Assembly: GCF_028554725.1 (NCBI RefSeq)
Contig: NC_071668.1
Coordinates: 48,713,732-48,777,731, forward strand
Direction of reading: 5' to 3'
DNA from: Zeugodacus cucurbitae
Taxonomy: Eukaryota > Arthropoda > Insecta > Diptera > Tephritidae
Length of the DNA stretch: 64,000 bases
Positions 36,362 to 49,096 of the stretch are shown here, piece after piece. Position 1 is the first letter of the stretch; each line of letters begins with the position of its first letter. Under the pieces are notes generated by a model. It saw nothing but the letters and a program-made list of their open reading frames with translations. It was not told the DNA's origin and made no database searches. The position numbers were made by a program, and so were the translations under genes.

Positions 36362-38356
36362 TTATTGTTGAGAAATGCCCTCCATTTCTAAGGCTCGGAA
36401 AATCTTAGAAATCGAGTAAATAAAGGCAGCGGTGCGTAAATCATTGCAGAGACCGAATTCATTGGCCACAATCTTAATGCCTGCCCCCGCAGTTTCCATA
36501 ACTGTTTGTAGTCCTGCGTCTACAATATCCGCCTCCTTCGTACAGTCTCTTATGAGCTTTAACTTTTTGTTTGGCTTGAACTTATCCTAAATAAATAAAT
36601 TAAAAAAATTCATATTAACAAATTAACTTATTTGCACGGTGGTCAAAGTTCACTTACCTCGCACTCATTCATGGAGTTAAAGATCTCGTTGATTATGGCT
36701 TTCTCGCGTTTAACATTCATTTTGCCATAAGATACATGATTGATATTCTTTAAGTACTCAAAGTAGGATACCGTTACACCGCCAGCATTGCAAAACAAAT
36801 CCGGTATAATGAGTACATTCTTTTTACGTAATATTTCATCGGCAGCTGGCGTCGAAGGACCATTAGCGCCTTCTAAAATCATCTTGGCTTGTACACTGTT
36901 AGCATTTTCGACAGTGAGAACCTTTTGCGTAGAGCAAGGCATTAGTATATCGCATTTTTCACCCAACAAACTGCCCTCTTTTTCGGTGGCTTTGGTATAG
37001 CCCTTGATTGATTTATTATTTTTTGCATAATACTCCATTAAGTCCTAAGTATATGAAGAAAATTAAAAAAATATTATCATGGAGATATTTATTTTCAATA
37101 CGCCACATACCTTTGGATCAATGCCATTCTCATTTACTAGAGACACGTCAAATTCTTGAACACCGATCAGTTTGGCACCGGCTTCCACTACAAAAACGGA
37201 TGCATGGGAACCGACATTGCCAAACCCTTGTACGATCACGGTTTTATCTTTCCAACTAGTCTTCCAGCCTAATAAATCCATCCAATCTTTATCCATAATA
37301 AAACATTCAGCCGCCTTAAATAGACCACGTCCCGTGGCGGCGGTGCGACCATTTATACCGCCTATTTCTACTGGCTTACCAGTCGTGATGGCCAATGCAT
37401 CTACATCGTTATAGCCTAGAAGAAGAATTTATTTGTCTATCAAGACGTTTTCTAATATTTCATAAAAAAAAATTACCAAAAGTTTTAATATATTGATCCA
37501 CCAACCAACTCATCTCGCGTTGGCTGGTATTCACATCTGGTGCCGGTACATCTATACCCGGACCTATCATATTGCGACGTAATAGCTCCATTGTATAGCG
37601 ACGCGTAATTGTTTGCAATTCTTGTGCAGTATACTTCTTCGGGTCGATACGTATGCCACCCTTGGAACCACCAAACGGTACATTCACGCAAGCCGTCTTA
37701 AACGCCATCAGATAAGCCAAAGCGCGTATCTCATCGGCGTCGACGTCCATGGCAAAACGTATGCCTACAAAAGAGGAACGGATATGATCAGTCAGTTATA
37801 TATATCATGCTAGACATCAGCAGTTGAAGCATTGAAAAGGAAGAACATTTTCTTGAAACACACAACTACATGCATATATTCTAGAAAATTCGTTGAGAAA
37901 TTTTTTGAATATACCAGCTTTTCTAGAAAAATAATAGCCAATAATATAATTGAACCCACCGCCTTTGAGTGGTAATCTGTGTCTAGTGTGGTGTGCGCGA
38001 TAGCCGGTGATTAGCTCGTAATTGCCATCACTTCTTATTATAGGGAAGGTAACTTCCAATAGATTTGTAGTGCAGCCCATCAATTTAAGCATGGCGGAAA
38101 CACGTTGTTCACGCTGTTCCTTCTTCATGTAAGGATACTTTTCCAGCTCCTTTATCATCATCGGCTCCATTAGCTGAGCGGCCGAGTGATAATAATACTC
38201 AACCATGTGTGCAAATGGTGGGTCTTTGTCTTTATTGATTTTTTCCAAATGCTTGGGCATCACGTGCTTTTCACGCGTAGCTCCAAGTCCGGTCCAGTTT
38301 AAAACTGTCTTCGATAGTGAAGATCGTAAAAGTTTACCATTTAAAAGGAAGGACAT
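36362..38356 (-). CDS. Gdh: Glutamate dehydrogenase, copy 12 (Gly282Ser)
   Basis: Exons are 37960-38356, 37477-37764, 37111-37415, 36658-37044 and 36362-36586. The protein is the same as copy 11. The spacers on both sides share an A-to-G change in the GDH 3'-end fragment and a five-G run at the inner inverted-repeat end, so copies 11 and 12 look like one recent duplication. Confidence 0.92.
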
Positions 38357-38811
38357 ATTGCCTTGCGATAATGCAATCCCAGTTATGATTTTTTTTGTGT
38401 GTTTTTGTAAGAAATTTTTTGCACTCACTTTTTCGGCAATTATTTTGGTATCCGCTGATTTTGTTGTATATTGTATATATACAATTGTATTACGAATATA
38501 TAAATATTCCACAATATTCAGTAAGAAAATATTTTTTGTTTATTTATTATTTGCGTCAGGTTTTTTTTTGTAATTATTTTCTTCGAGAACAAATTCAAAT
38601 CGCTCCGTTCAACACAACTGTTCTTATGAAAATCTCAATATCAACTGAACTGAGAAAAATAAATTTGACAATATTGACTGTTTATGTTTTGAAGTTTTGA
38701 TTTTTTCTGTTGAAAATATGTTAATGTTAATGTTTTTTTAATGTTAATTATTTTATTCTGGCAAAAATTTTGGATTTTGGGGATCGTAAAAAATGACGAA
38801 TAATGCATAAT

Positions 38812-39042
38812 AACCCCTACCCACTTACTACGCTATTTTTGGTGCATTTGGTGGATGGATTTTTGGTACCATTCACCACTTTTTTGGTGCATTTTGGTGC
38901 ATTTGATGCATTGGCGCGTGGTGAAAAACCGATTTTTTCACGGCGCGCAAATGGGGTTATACAGGTCGTATGAGTACCATATTACCAAAAACAGAAAAAC
39001 AGATATAAGGGTACCAAAAACAGAGGTAAGTGGGTAGGGGTT
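38812..39042. mobile_element. 231-bp inverted-repeat element, spacer 12/13
   Basis: Inverted ends lie at 38812-38828 and 39026-39042. The outer end near 39345 has the five-G variant. Confidence 0.6.
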
Positions 39043-39316
39043 TTGTTTTTTAATTGTAAAACTGTTGCTGTCGAGAAGCCATTTTGTTTGTGTTTGTGTA
39101 AAGAAATATTTATTTAAAAATTGAAGAAAAATATACAAAAGGATATTACACTTTGGATCTTATAAATATATAAATGTAAAATGTGTAAAAATAAACAATC
39201 GCCTAGCGACTTCAGACGCATTCTGCAATTATTGCTGAGAAATGCCCTCCAATTCTAATGCTCGGAAAATCTTCGAAATCGAGTAAATAAAGGCGGCGGT
39301 GCGTAAATCATTGCAG
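39043..39316 (-). pseudogene. GDH 3'-end fragment, spacer 12/13
   Basis: The coding part is 39229-39316. It has the CTGTCGAGAAG variant. Confidence 0.85.
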
Positions 39317-39545
39317 TGGTGAATGCCACCAAAATTGGCGTAGTAAGTGGGTAGGGGGTTTTTTTTTTAATTGTTAAACTGTTGCTGTCAAGAAGCCATT
39401 CTGTTTGTGTTTTTGTAAAGAAATATTTATTTAAAAATTTAAGAAAAATATACAAAAGGATATTACACTTTGGATCTTATAAATATATAAATGTAAAATT
39501 TGTAAAAATAAATAATCGCCAAGCGACTTCAGACGCATTCTGTAA

Positions 39546-41540
39546 TTATTGTTGAGAAATGCCCTCCATTTCTAAGGCTCGGAAAATCTTAGAAATCGAG
39601 TAAATAAAGGCAGCGGTGCGTAAATCATTGCAGAGACCGAATTCATTGGCCACAATCTTAATGCCTGCCCCCGCAGTTTCCATAACTGTTTGTAGTCCTG
39701 CGTCTACAATATCCGCCTCCTTCGTACAGTCTCTTATGAGCTTTAACTTTTTGTTTGGCTTGAACTTATCCTAAATAAATAAATTAAAAAAATTCATATT
39801 AACAAATTAACTTATTTGCACGGTGGTCAAAGTTCACTTACCTCGCACTCATTCATGGAGTTAAAGATCTCGTTGATTATGGCTTTCTCGCGTTTAACAT
39901 TCATTTTGCCATAAGATACATGATTGATATTCTTTAAGTACTCAAAGTAGGATACCGTTACACCGCCAGCATTGCAAAACAAATCCGGTATAATGAGTAC
40001 ATTCTTTTTACGTAATATTTCATCGGCAGCTGGCGTCGAAGGACCATTAGCGCCTTCTAAAATCATCTTGGCTTGTACACTGTTAGCATTTTCGACAGTG
40101 AGAACCTTTTGCGTAGAGCAAGGCATTAGTATATCGCATTTTTCACCCAACAATCTGCCCTCTTTTTCGGTGGCTTTGGTATAGCCCTTGATTGATTTAT
40201 TATTTTTTGCATAATACTCCATTAAGTCCTAAGTATATGAAGAAAATTAAAAAAATATTATCATGGAGATATTTATTTTCAATACGCCACATACCTTTGG
40301 ATCAATGCCATTCTCATTTACTAGAGACACGTCAAATTCTTGAACACCGATCAGTTTGGCACCGGCTTCCACTACAAAAACGGATGCATGGGAACCGACA
40401 TTGCCAAACCCTTGTACGATCACGGTTTTATCTTTCCAACCAGTCTTCCAGCCTAATAAATCCATCCAATCTTTATCCATAATAAAACATTCAGCCGCCT
40501 TAAATAGACCACGTCCCGTGGCGGCGGTGCGACCATTTATACCGCCTATTTCTACTGGCTTACCAGTCGTGATGGCCAATGCATCTACATCGTTATAGCC
40601 TAGAAGAACAATTTATTTGTCTATCAAGACGTTTTCTAATATTTCATAAAAAAAAATTACCAAAAGTTTTAATATATTGATCCACCAACCAACTCATCTC
40701 GCGTTGGCTGGTATTCACATCTGGTGCCGGTACATCTATACCCGGACCTATCATATTGCGACGTAATAGCTCCATTGTATAGCGACGCGTAATTGTTTGC
40801 AATTCTTGTGCAGTATACTTCTTCGGGTCGATACGTATGCCACCCTTGGAACCACCAAACGGTACATTCACGCAAGCCGTCTTAAACGCCATCAGATAAG
40901 CCAAAGCGCGTATCTCATCGGCGTCGACGTCCATGGCAAAACGTATGCCTACAAAAGAGGAACGGATATGATCAGTCAGTTATATATATCATGCTAGACA
41001 TCAGCAGTTGAAGCATTGAAAAGGAAGAACATTTTCTTGAAACACACAACTACATGCATATATTCTAGAAAATTCGTTGAGAAATTTTTTGAATATACCA
41101 GCTTTTCTAGAAAAATAATAGCCAATAATATAATTGAACCCACCGCCTTTGAGTGGTAATCTGTGTCTAGTGTGGTGTGCGCGATAGCCGGTGATTAGCT
41201 CGTAATTGCCATCACTTCTTATTATAGGGAAGGTAACTTCCAATAGATTTGTAGTGCAGCCCATCAATTTAAGCATGGCGGAAACACGTTGTTCACGCTG
41301 TTCCTTCTTCATGTAAGGATACTTTTCCAGCTCCTTTATCATCATCGGCTCCATTAGCTGAGCGGCCGAGTGATAATAATACTCAACCATGTGTGCAAAT
41401 GGTGGGTCTTTGTCTTTATTGATTTTTTCCAAATGCTTGGGCATCACGTGCTTTTCACGCGTAGCTCCAAGTCCGGTCCAGTTTAAAACTGTCTTCGATA
41501 GTGAAGATCGTAAAAGTTTACCATTTAAAAGGAAGGACAT
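39546..41540 (-). CDS. Gdh: Glutamate dehydrogenase, copy 13 (Ser355Arg)
   Basis: Exons are 41144-41540, 40661-40948, 40295-40599, 39842-40228 and 39546-39770. The frame is open. Ser355Arg (AGT to AGA) in exon 4 is shared only with copy 14. The segment is a lysine- and glutamate-rich surface loop, so the change may be tolerated. Confidence 0.92.
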
Positions 41541-41995
41541 ATTGCCTTGCGATAATGCAATCCCAGTTATGATTTTTTTTGTGTGTTTTTGTAAGAAATT
41601 TTTTGCACTCACTTTTTCGGCAATTATTTTGGTATCCGCTGATTTTGTTGTATATTGTATATATACAATTGTATTACGAATATATAAATATTCCACAATA
41701 TTCAGTAAGAAAATATTTTTTGTTTATTTATTATTTGCGTCAGGTTTTTTTTTGTAATTATTTTCTTCGAGAACAAATTCAAATCGCTCCGTTCAACACA
41801 ACTGTTCTTATGAAAATCTCAATATCAACTGAACTGAGAAAAATAAATTTGACAATATTGACTGTTTATGTTTTGAAGTTTTGATTTTTTCTGTTGAAAA
41901 TATGTTAATGTTAATGTTTTTTTAATGTTAATTATTTTATTCTGGCAAAAATTTTGGATTTTGGGGATCGTAAAAAATGACGAATAATGCATAAT

Positions 41996-42226
41996 AACCC
42001 CTACCCACTTACTACGCTATTTTTGGTGCATTTGGTGGATGGATTTTTGGTACCATTCACCACTTTTTTGGTGCATTTTGGTGCATTTGATGCATTGGCG
42101 CGTGGTGAAAAACCGATTTTTTCACGGCGCGCAAATGGGGTTATACAGGTCGTATGAGTACCATATTACCAAAAACAGAAAAACAGATATAAGGGTACCA
42201 AAAACAGAGGTAAGTGGGTAGGGGTT
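41996..42226. mobile_element. 231-bp inverted-repeat element, spacer 13/14
   Basis: Inverted ends lie at 41996-42012 and 42210-42226. The outer end has the normal four G. Confidence 0.6.
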
Positions 42227-42500
42227 TTGTTTTTTAATTGTAAAACTGTTGCTGTCGAGAAGCCATTTTGTTTGTGTTTGTGTAAAGAAATATTTATTTA
42301 AAAATTGAAGAAAAATATACAAAAGGATATTACACTTTGGATCTTATAAATATATAAATGTAAAATGTGTAAAAATAAACAATCGCCTAGCGACTTCAGA
42401 CGCATTCTGCAATTATTGCTGAGAAATGCCCTCCAATTCTAATGCTCGGAAAATCTTCGAAATCGAGTAAATAAAGGCGGCGGTGCGTAAATCATTGCAG
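42227..42500 (-). pseudogene. GDH 3'-end fragment, spacer 13/14
   Basis: The coding part is 42413-42500. It is the last spacer with the CTGTCGAGAAG variant. Confidence 0.85.
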
Positions 42501-42729
42501 TGGTGAATGCCACCAAAATTGGCGTAGTAAGTGGGTAGGGGTTTTTTTTTTTAATTGTTAAACTGTTGCTGTCAAGAAGCCATTCTGTTTGTGTTTTTGT
42601 AAAGAAATATTTATTTAAAAATTTAAGAAAAATATACAAAAGGATATTACACTTTGGATCTTATAAATATATAAATGTAAAATTTGTAAAAATAAATAAT
42701 CGCCAAGCGACTTCAGACGCATTCTGTAA

Positions 42730-44724
42730 TTATTGTTGAGAAATGCCCTCCATTTCTAAGGCTCGGAAAATCTTAGAAATCGAGTAAATAAAGGCAGCGG
42801 TGCGTAAATCATTGCAGAGACCGAATTCATTGGCCACAATCTTAATGCCTGCCCCCGCAGTTTCCATAACTGTTTGTAGTCCTGCGTCTACAATATCCGC
42901 CTCCTTCGTACAGTCTCTTATGAGCTTTAACTTTTTGTTTGGCTTGAACTTATCCTAAATAAATAAATTAAAAAAATTCATATTAACAAATTAACTTATT
43001 TGCACGGTGGTCAAAGTTCACTTACCTCGCACTCATTCATGGAGTTAAAGATCTCGTTGATTATGGCTTTCTCGCGTTTAACATTCATTTTGCCATAAGA
43101 TACATGATTGATATTCTTTAAGTACTCAAAGTAGGATACCGTTACACCGCCAGCATTGCAAAACAAATCCGGTATAATGAGTACATTCTTTTTACGTAAT
43201 ATTTCATCGGCAGCTGGCGTCGAAGGACCATTAGCGCCTTCTAAAATCATCTTGGCTTGTACACTGTTAGCATTTTCGACAGTGAGAACCTTTTGCGTAG
43301 AGCAAGGCATTAGTATATCGCATTTTTCACCCAACAATCTGCCCTCTTTTTCGGTGGCTTTGGTATAGCCCTTGATTGATTTATTATTTTTTGCATAATA
43401 CTCCATTAAGTCCTAAGTATATGAAGAAAATTAAAAAAATATTATCATGGAGATATTTATTTTCAATACGCCACATACCTTTGGATCAATGCCATTCTCA
43501 TTTACTAGAGACACGTCAAATTCTTGAACACCGATCAGTTTGGCACCGGCTTCCACTACAAAAACGGATGCATGGGAACCGACATTGCCAAACCCTTGTA
43601 CGATCACGGTTTTATCTTTCCAACCAGTCTTCCAGCCTAATAAATCCATCCAATCTTTATCCATAATAAAACATTCAGCCGCCTTAAATAGACCACGTCC
43701 CGTGGCGGCGGTGCGACCATTTATACCGCCTATTTCTACTGGCTTACCAGTCGTGATGGCCAATGCATCTACATCGTTATAGCCTAGAAGAACAATTTAT
43801 TTGTCTATCAAGACGTTTTCTAATATTTCATAAAAAAAAATTACCAAAAGTTTTAATATATTGATCCACCAACCAACTCATCTCGCGTTGGCTGGTATTC
43901 ACATCTGGTGCCGGTACATCTATACCCGGACCTATCATATTGCGACGTAATAGCTCCATTGTATAGCGACGCGTAATTGTTTGCAATTCTTGTGCAGTAT
44001 ACTTCTTCGGGTCGATACGTATGCCACCCTTGGAACCACCAAACGGTACATTCACGCAAGCCGTCTTAAACGCCATCAGATAAGCCAAAGCGCGTATCTC
44101 ATCGGCGTCGACGTCCATGGCAAAACGTATGCCTACAAAAGAGGAACGGATATGATCAGTCAGTTATATATATCATGCTAGACATCAGCAGTTGAAGCAT
44201 TGAAAAGGAAGAACATTTTCTTGAAACACACAACTACATGCATATATTCTAGAAAATTCGTTGAGAAATTTTTTGAATATACCAGCTTTTCTAGAAAAAT
44301 AATAGCCAATAATATAATTGAACCCACCGCCTTTGAGTGGTAATCTGTGTCTAGTGTGGTGTGCGCGATAGCCGGTGATTAGCTCGTAATTGCCATCACT
44401 TCTTATTATAGGGAAGGTAACTTCCAATAGATTTGTAGTGCAGCCCATCAATTTAAGCATGGCGGAAACACGTTGTTCACGCTGTTCCTTCTTCATGTAA
44501 GGATACTTTTCCAGCTCCTTTATCATCATCGGCTCCATTAGCTGAGCGGCCGAGTGATAATAATACTCAACCATGTGTGCAAATGGTGGGTCTTTGTCTT
44601 TATTGATTTTTTCCAAATGCTTGGGCATCACGTGCTTTTCACGCGTAGCTCCAAGTCCGGTCCAGTTTAAAACTGTCTTCGATAGTGAAGATCGTAAAAG
44701 TTTACCATTTAAAAGGAAGGACAT
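42730..44724 (-). CDS. Gdh: Glutamate dehydrogenase, copy 14 (Ser355Arg)
   Basis: Exons are 44328-44724, 43845-44132, 43479-43783, 43026-43412 and 42730-42954. The protein is the same as copy 13. The spacer to its left still carries the A-to-G fragment variant seen beside copies 11-13, while the spacer to its right does not. Confidence 0.92.
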
Positions 44725-45179
44725 ATTGCCTTGCGATAATGCAATCCCAGTTATGATTTTTTTTGTGTGTTTTTGTAAGAAATTTTTTGCACTCACTTTT
44801 TCGGCAATTATTTTGGTATCCGCTGATTTTGTTGTATATTGTATATATACAATTGTATTACGAATATATAAATATTCCACAATATTCAGTAAGAAAATAT
44901 TTTTTGTTTATTTATTATTTGCGTCAGGTTTTTTTTTGTAATTATTTTCTTCGAGAACAAATTCAAATCGCTCCGTTCAACACAACTGTTCTTATGAAAA
45001 TCTCAATATCAACTGAACTGAGAAAAATAAATTTGACAATATTGACTGTTTATGTTTTGAAGTTTTGATTTTTTCTGTTGAAAATATGTTAATGTTAATG
45101 TTTTTTTAATGTTAATTATTTTATTCTGGCAAAAATTTTGGATTTTGGGGATCGTAAAAAATGACGAATAATGCATAAT

Positions 45180-45410
45180 AACCCCTACCCACTTACTACG
45201 CTATTTTTGGTGCATTTGGTGGATGGATTTTTGGTACCATTCACCACTTTTTTGGTGCATTTTGGTGCATTTGATGCATTGGCGCGTGGTGAAAAACCGA
45301 TTTTTTCACGGCGCGCAAATGGGGTTATACAGGTCGTATGAGTACCATATTACCAAAAACAGAAAAACAGATATAAGGGTACCAAAAACAGAGGTAAGTG
45401 GGTAGGGGTT
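45180..45410. mobile_element. 231-bp inverted-repeat element, spacer 14/15
   Basis: Inverted ends lie at 45180-45196 and 45394-45410. It has the common form. Confidence 0.6.
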
Positions 45411-45684
45411 TTGTTTTTTAATTGTAAAACTGTTGCTGTCAAGAAGCCATTTTGTTTGTGTTTGTGTAAAGAAATATTTATTTAAAAATTGAAGAAAAAT
45501 ATACAAAAGGATATTACACTTTGGATCTTATAAATATATAAATGTAAAATGTGTAAAAATAAACAATCGCCTAGCGACTTCAGACGCATTCTGCAATTAT
45601 TGCTGAGAAATGCCCTCCAATTCTAATGCTCGGAAAATCTTCGAAATCGAGTAAATAAAGGCGGCGGTGCGTAAATCATTGCAG
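45411..45684 (-). pseudogene. GDH 3'-end fragment, spacer 14/15
   Basis: The coding part is 45597-45684. It has the common form. Confidence 0.85.
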
Positions 45685-45912
45685 TGGTGAATGCCACCAA
45701 AATTGGCGTAGTAAGTGGGTAGGGGTTTTTTTTTTAATTGTTAAACTGTTGCTGTCAAGAAGCCATTCTGTTTGTGTTTTTGTAAAGAAATATTTATTTA
45801 AAAATTTAAGAAAAATATACAAAAGGATATTACACTTTGGATCTTATAAATATATAAATGTAAAATTTGTAAAAATAAATAATCGCCAAGCGACTTCAGA
45901 CGCATTCTGTAA

Positions 45913-47908
45913 TTATTGTTGAGAAATGCCCTCCATTTCTAAGGCTCGGAAAATCTTAGAAATCGAGTAAATAAAGGCAGCGGTGCGTAAATCATTGCAG
46001 AGACCGAATTCATTGGCCACAATCTTAATGCCTGCCCCCGCAGTTTCCATAACTGTTTGTAGTCCTGCGTCTACAATATCCGCCTCCTTCGTACAGTCTC
46101 TTATGAGCTTTAACTTTTTGTTTGGCTTGAACTTATCCTAAATAAATAAATTAAAAAAATTCATATTAACAAATTAACTTATTTGCACGGTGGTCAAAGT
46201 TCACTTACCTCGCACTCATTCATGGAGTTAAATATCTCGTTGATTATGGCTTTCTCGCGTTTAACATTCATTTTGCCATAAGATACATGATTGATATTCT
46301 TTAAGTACTCAAAGTAGGATACCGTTACACCGCCAGCATTGCAAAACAAATCCGGTATAATGAGTACATTCTTTTTACGTAATATTTCATCGGCAGCTGG
46401 CGTCGAAGGACCATTAGCGCCTTCTAAAATCATCTTGGCTTGTACACTGTTAGCATTTTCGACAGTGAGAACCTTTTGCGTAGAGCAAGGCATTAGTATA
46501 TCGCATTTTTCACCCAACAAACTGCCCTCTTTTTCGGTGGCTTTGGTATAGCCCTTGATTGATTTATTATTTTTTGCATAATACTCCATTAAGTCCTAAG
46601 TATATGAAGAAAATTAAAAAAATATTATCATGGAGATATTTATTTTCAATACGCCACATACCTTTGGATCAATGCCATTCTCATTTACTAGAGACACGTC
46701 AAATTCTTGAACACCGATCAGTTTGGCACCGGCTTCCACTACAAAAACGGATGCATGGGAACCGACATTGCCAAACCCTTGTACGATCACGGTTTTATCT
46801 TTCCAACCAGTCTTCCAGCCTAATAAATCCATCCAATCTTTATCCATAATAAAACATTCAGCCGCCTTAAATAGACCACGTCCCGTGGCGGCGGTGCGAC
46901 CATTTATACCGCCTATTTCTACTGGCTTACCAGTCGTGATGGCCAATGCATCTACATCGTTATAGCCTAGAAGAACAATTTATTTGTCTATCAAGACGTT
47001 TTCTAATATTTCATAAAAAAAAAATTACCAAAAGTTTTAATATATTGATCCACCAACCAACTCATCTCGCGTTGGCTGGTATTCACATCTGGTGCCGGTA
47101 CATCTATACCCGGACCTATCATATTGCGACGTAATAGCTCCATTGTATAGCGACGCGTAATTGTTTGCAATTCTTGTGCAGTATACTTCTTCGGGTCGAT
47201 ACGTATGCCACCCTTGGAACCACCAAACGGTACATTCACGCAAGCCGTCTTAAACGCCATCAGATAAGCCAAAGCGCGTATCTCATCGGCGTCGACGTCC
47301 ATGGCAAAACGTATGCCTACAAAAGAGGAACGGATATGATCAGTCAGTTATATATATCATGCTAGACATCAGCAGTTGAAGCATTGAAAAGGAAGAACAT
47401 TTTCTTGAAACACACAACTACATGCATATATTCTAGAAAATTCGTTGAGAAATTTTTTGAATATACCAGCTTTTCTAGAAAAATAATAGCCAATAATATA
47501 ATTGAACCCACCGCCTTTGAGTGGTAATCTGTGTCTAGTGTGGTGTGCGCGATAGCCGGTGATTAGCTCGTAATTGCCATCACTTCTTATTATAGGGAAG
47601 GTAACTTCCAATAGATTTGTAGTGCAGCCCATCAATTTAAGCATGGCGGAAACACGTTGTTCACGCTGTTCCTTCTTCATGTAAGGATACTTTTCCAGCT
47701 CCTTTATCATCATCGGCTCCATTAGCTGAGCGGCCGAGTGATAATAATACTCAACCATGTGTGCAAATGGTGGGTCTTTGTCTTTATTGATTTTTTCCAA
47801 ATGCTTGGGCATCACGTGCTTTTCACGCGTAGCTCCAAGTCCGGTCCAGTTTAAAACTGTCTTCGATAGTGAAGATCGTAAAAGTTTACCATTTAAAAGG
47901 AAGGACAT
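45913..47908 (-). CDS. Gdh: Glutamate dehydrogenase, copy 15
   Basis: Exons are 47512-47908, 47029-47316, 46662-46966, 46209-46595 and 45913-46137. It encodes the majority protein, with one private synonymous change at Ile451 in the antenna region. Intron 2 is 62 bp, with the extra A also found in copies 4 and 16. Confidence 0.92.
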
Positions 47909-48363
47909 ATTGCCTTGCGATAATGCAATCCCAGTTATGATTTTTTTTGTGTGTTTTTGTAAGAAATTTTTTGCACTCACTTTTTCGGCAATTATTTTGG
48001 TATCCGCTGATTTTGTTGTATATTGTATATATACAATTGTATTACGAATATATAAATATTCCACAATATTCAGTAAGAAAATATTTTTTGTTTATTTATT
48101 ATTTGCGTCAGGTTTTTTTTTGTAATTATTTTCTTCGAGAACAAATTCAAATCGCTCCGTTCAACACAACTGTTCTTATGAAAATCTCAATATCAACTGA
48201 ACTGAGAAAAATAAATTTGACAATATTGACTGTTTATGTTTTGAAGTTTTGATTTTTTCTGTTGAAAATATGTTAATGTTAATGTTTTTTTAATGTTAAT
48301 TATTTTATTCTGGCAAAAATTTTGGATTTTGGGGATCGTAAAAAATGACGAATAATGCATAAT

Positions 48364-48594
48364 AACCCCTACCCACTTACTACGCTATTTTTGGTGCATT
48401 TGGTGGATGGATTTTTGGTACCATTCACCACTTTTTTGGTGCATTTTGGTGCATTTGATGCATTGGCGCGTGGTGAAAAACCGATTTTTTCACGGCGCGC
48501 AAATGGGGTTATACAGGTCGTATGAGTACCATATTACCAAAAACAGAAAAACAGATATAAGGGTACCAAAAACAGAGGTAAGTGGGTAGGGGTT
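48364..48594. mobile_element. 231-bp inverted-repeat element, spacer 15/16
   Basis: Inverted ends lie at 48364-48380 and 48578-48594. It has the common form. Confidence 0.6.
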
Positions 48595-48868
48595 TTGTTT
48601 TTTAATTGTAAAACTGTTGCTGTCAAGAAGCCATTTTGTTTGTGTTTGTGTAAAGAAATATTTATTTAAAAATTGAAGAAAAATATACAAAAGGATATTA
48701 CACTTTGGATCTTATAAATATATAAATGTAAAATGTGTAAAAATAAACAATCGCCTAGCGACTTCAGACGCATTCTGCAATTATTGCTGAGAAATGCCCT
48801 CCAATTCTAATGCTCGGAAAATCTTCGAAATCGAGTAAATAAAGGCGACGGTGCGTAAATCATTGCAG
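48595..48868 (-). pseudogene. GDH 3'-end fragment, spacer 15/16
   Basis: The coding part is 48781-48868. It has a private G-to-A change near 48848. Confidence 0.85.
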
Positions 48869-49096
48869 TGGTGAATGCCACCAAAATTGGCGTAGTAAGT
48901 GGGTAGGGGTTTTTTTTTTAATTGTTAAACTGTTGCTGTCAAGAAGCCATTCTGTTTGTGTTTTTGTAAAGAAATATTTATTTAAAAATTTAAGAAAAAT
49001 ATACAAAAGGATATTACACTTTGGATCTTATAAATATATAAATGTAAAATTTGTAAAAATAAATAATCGCCAAGCGACTTCAGACGCATTCTGTAA

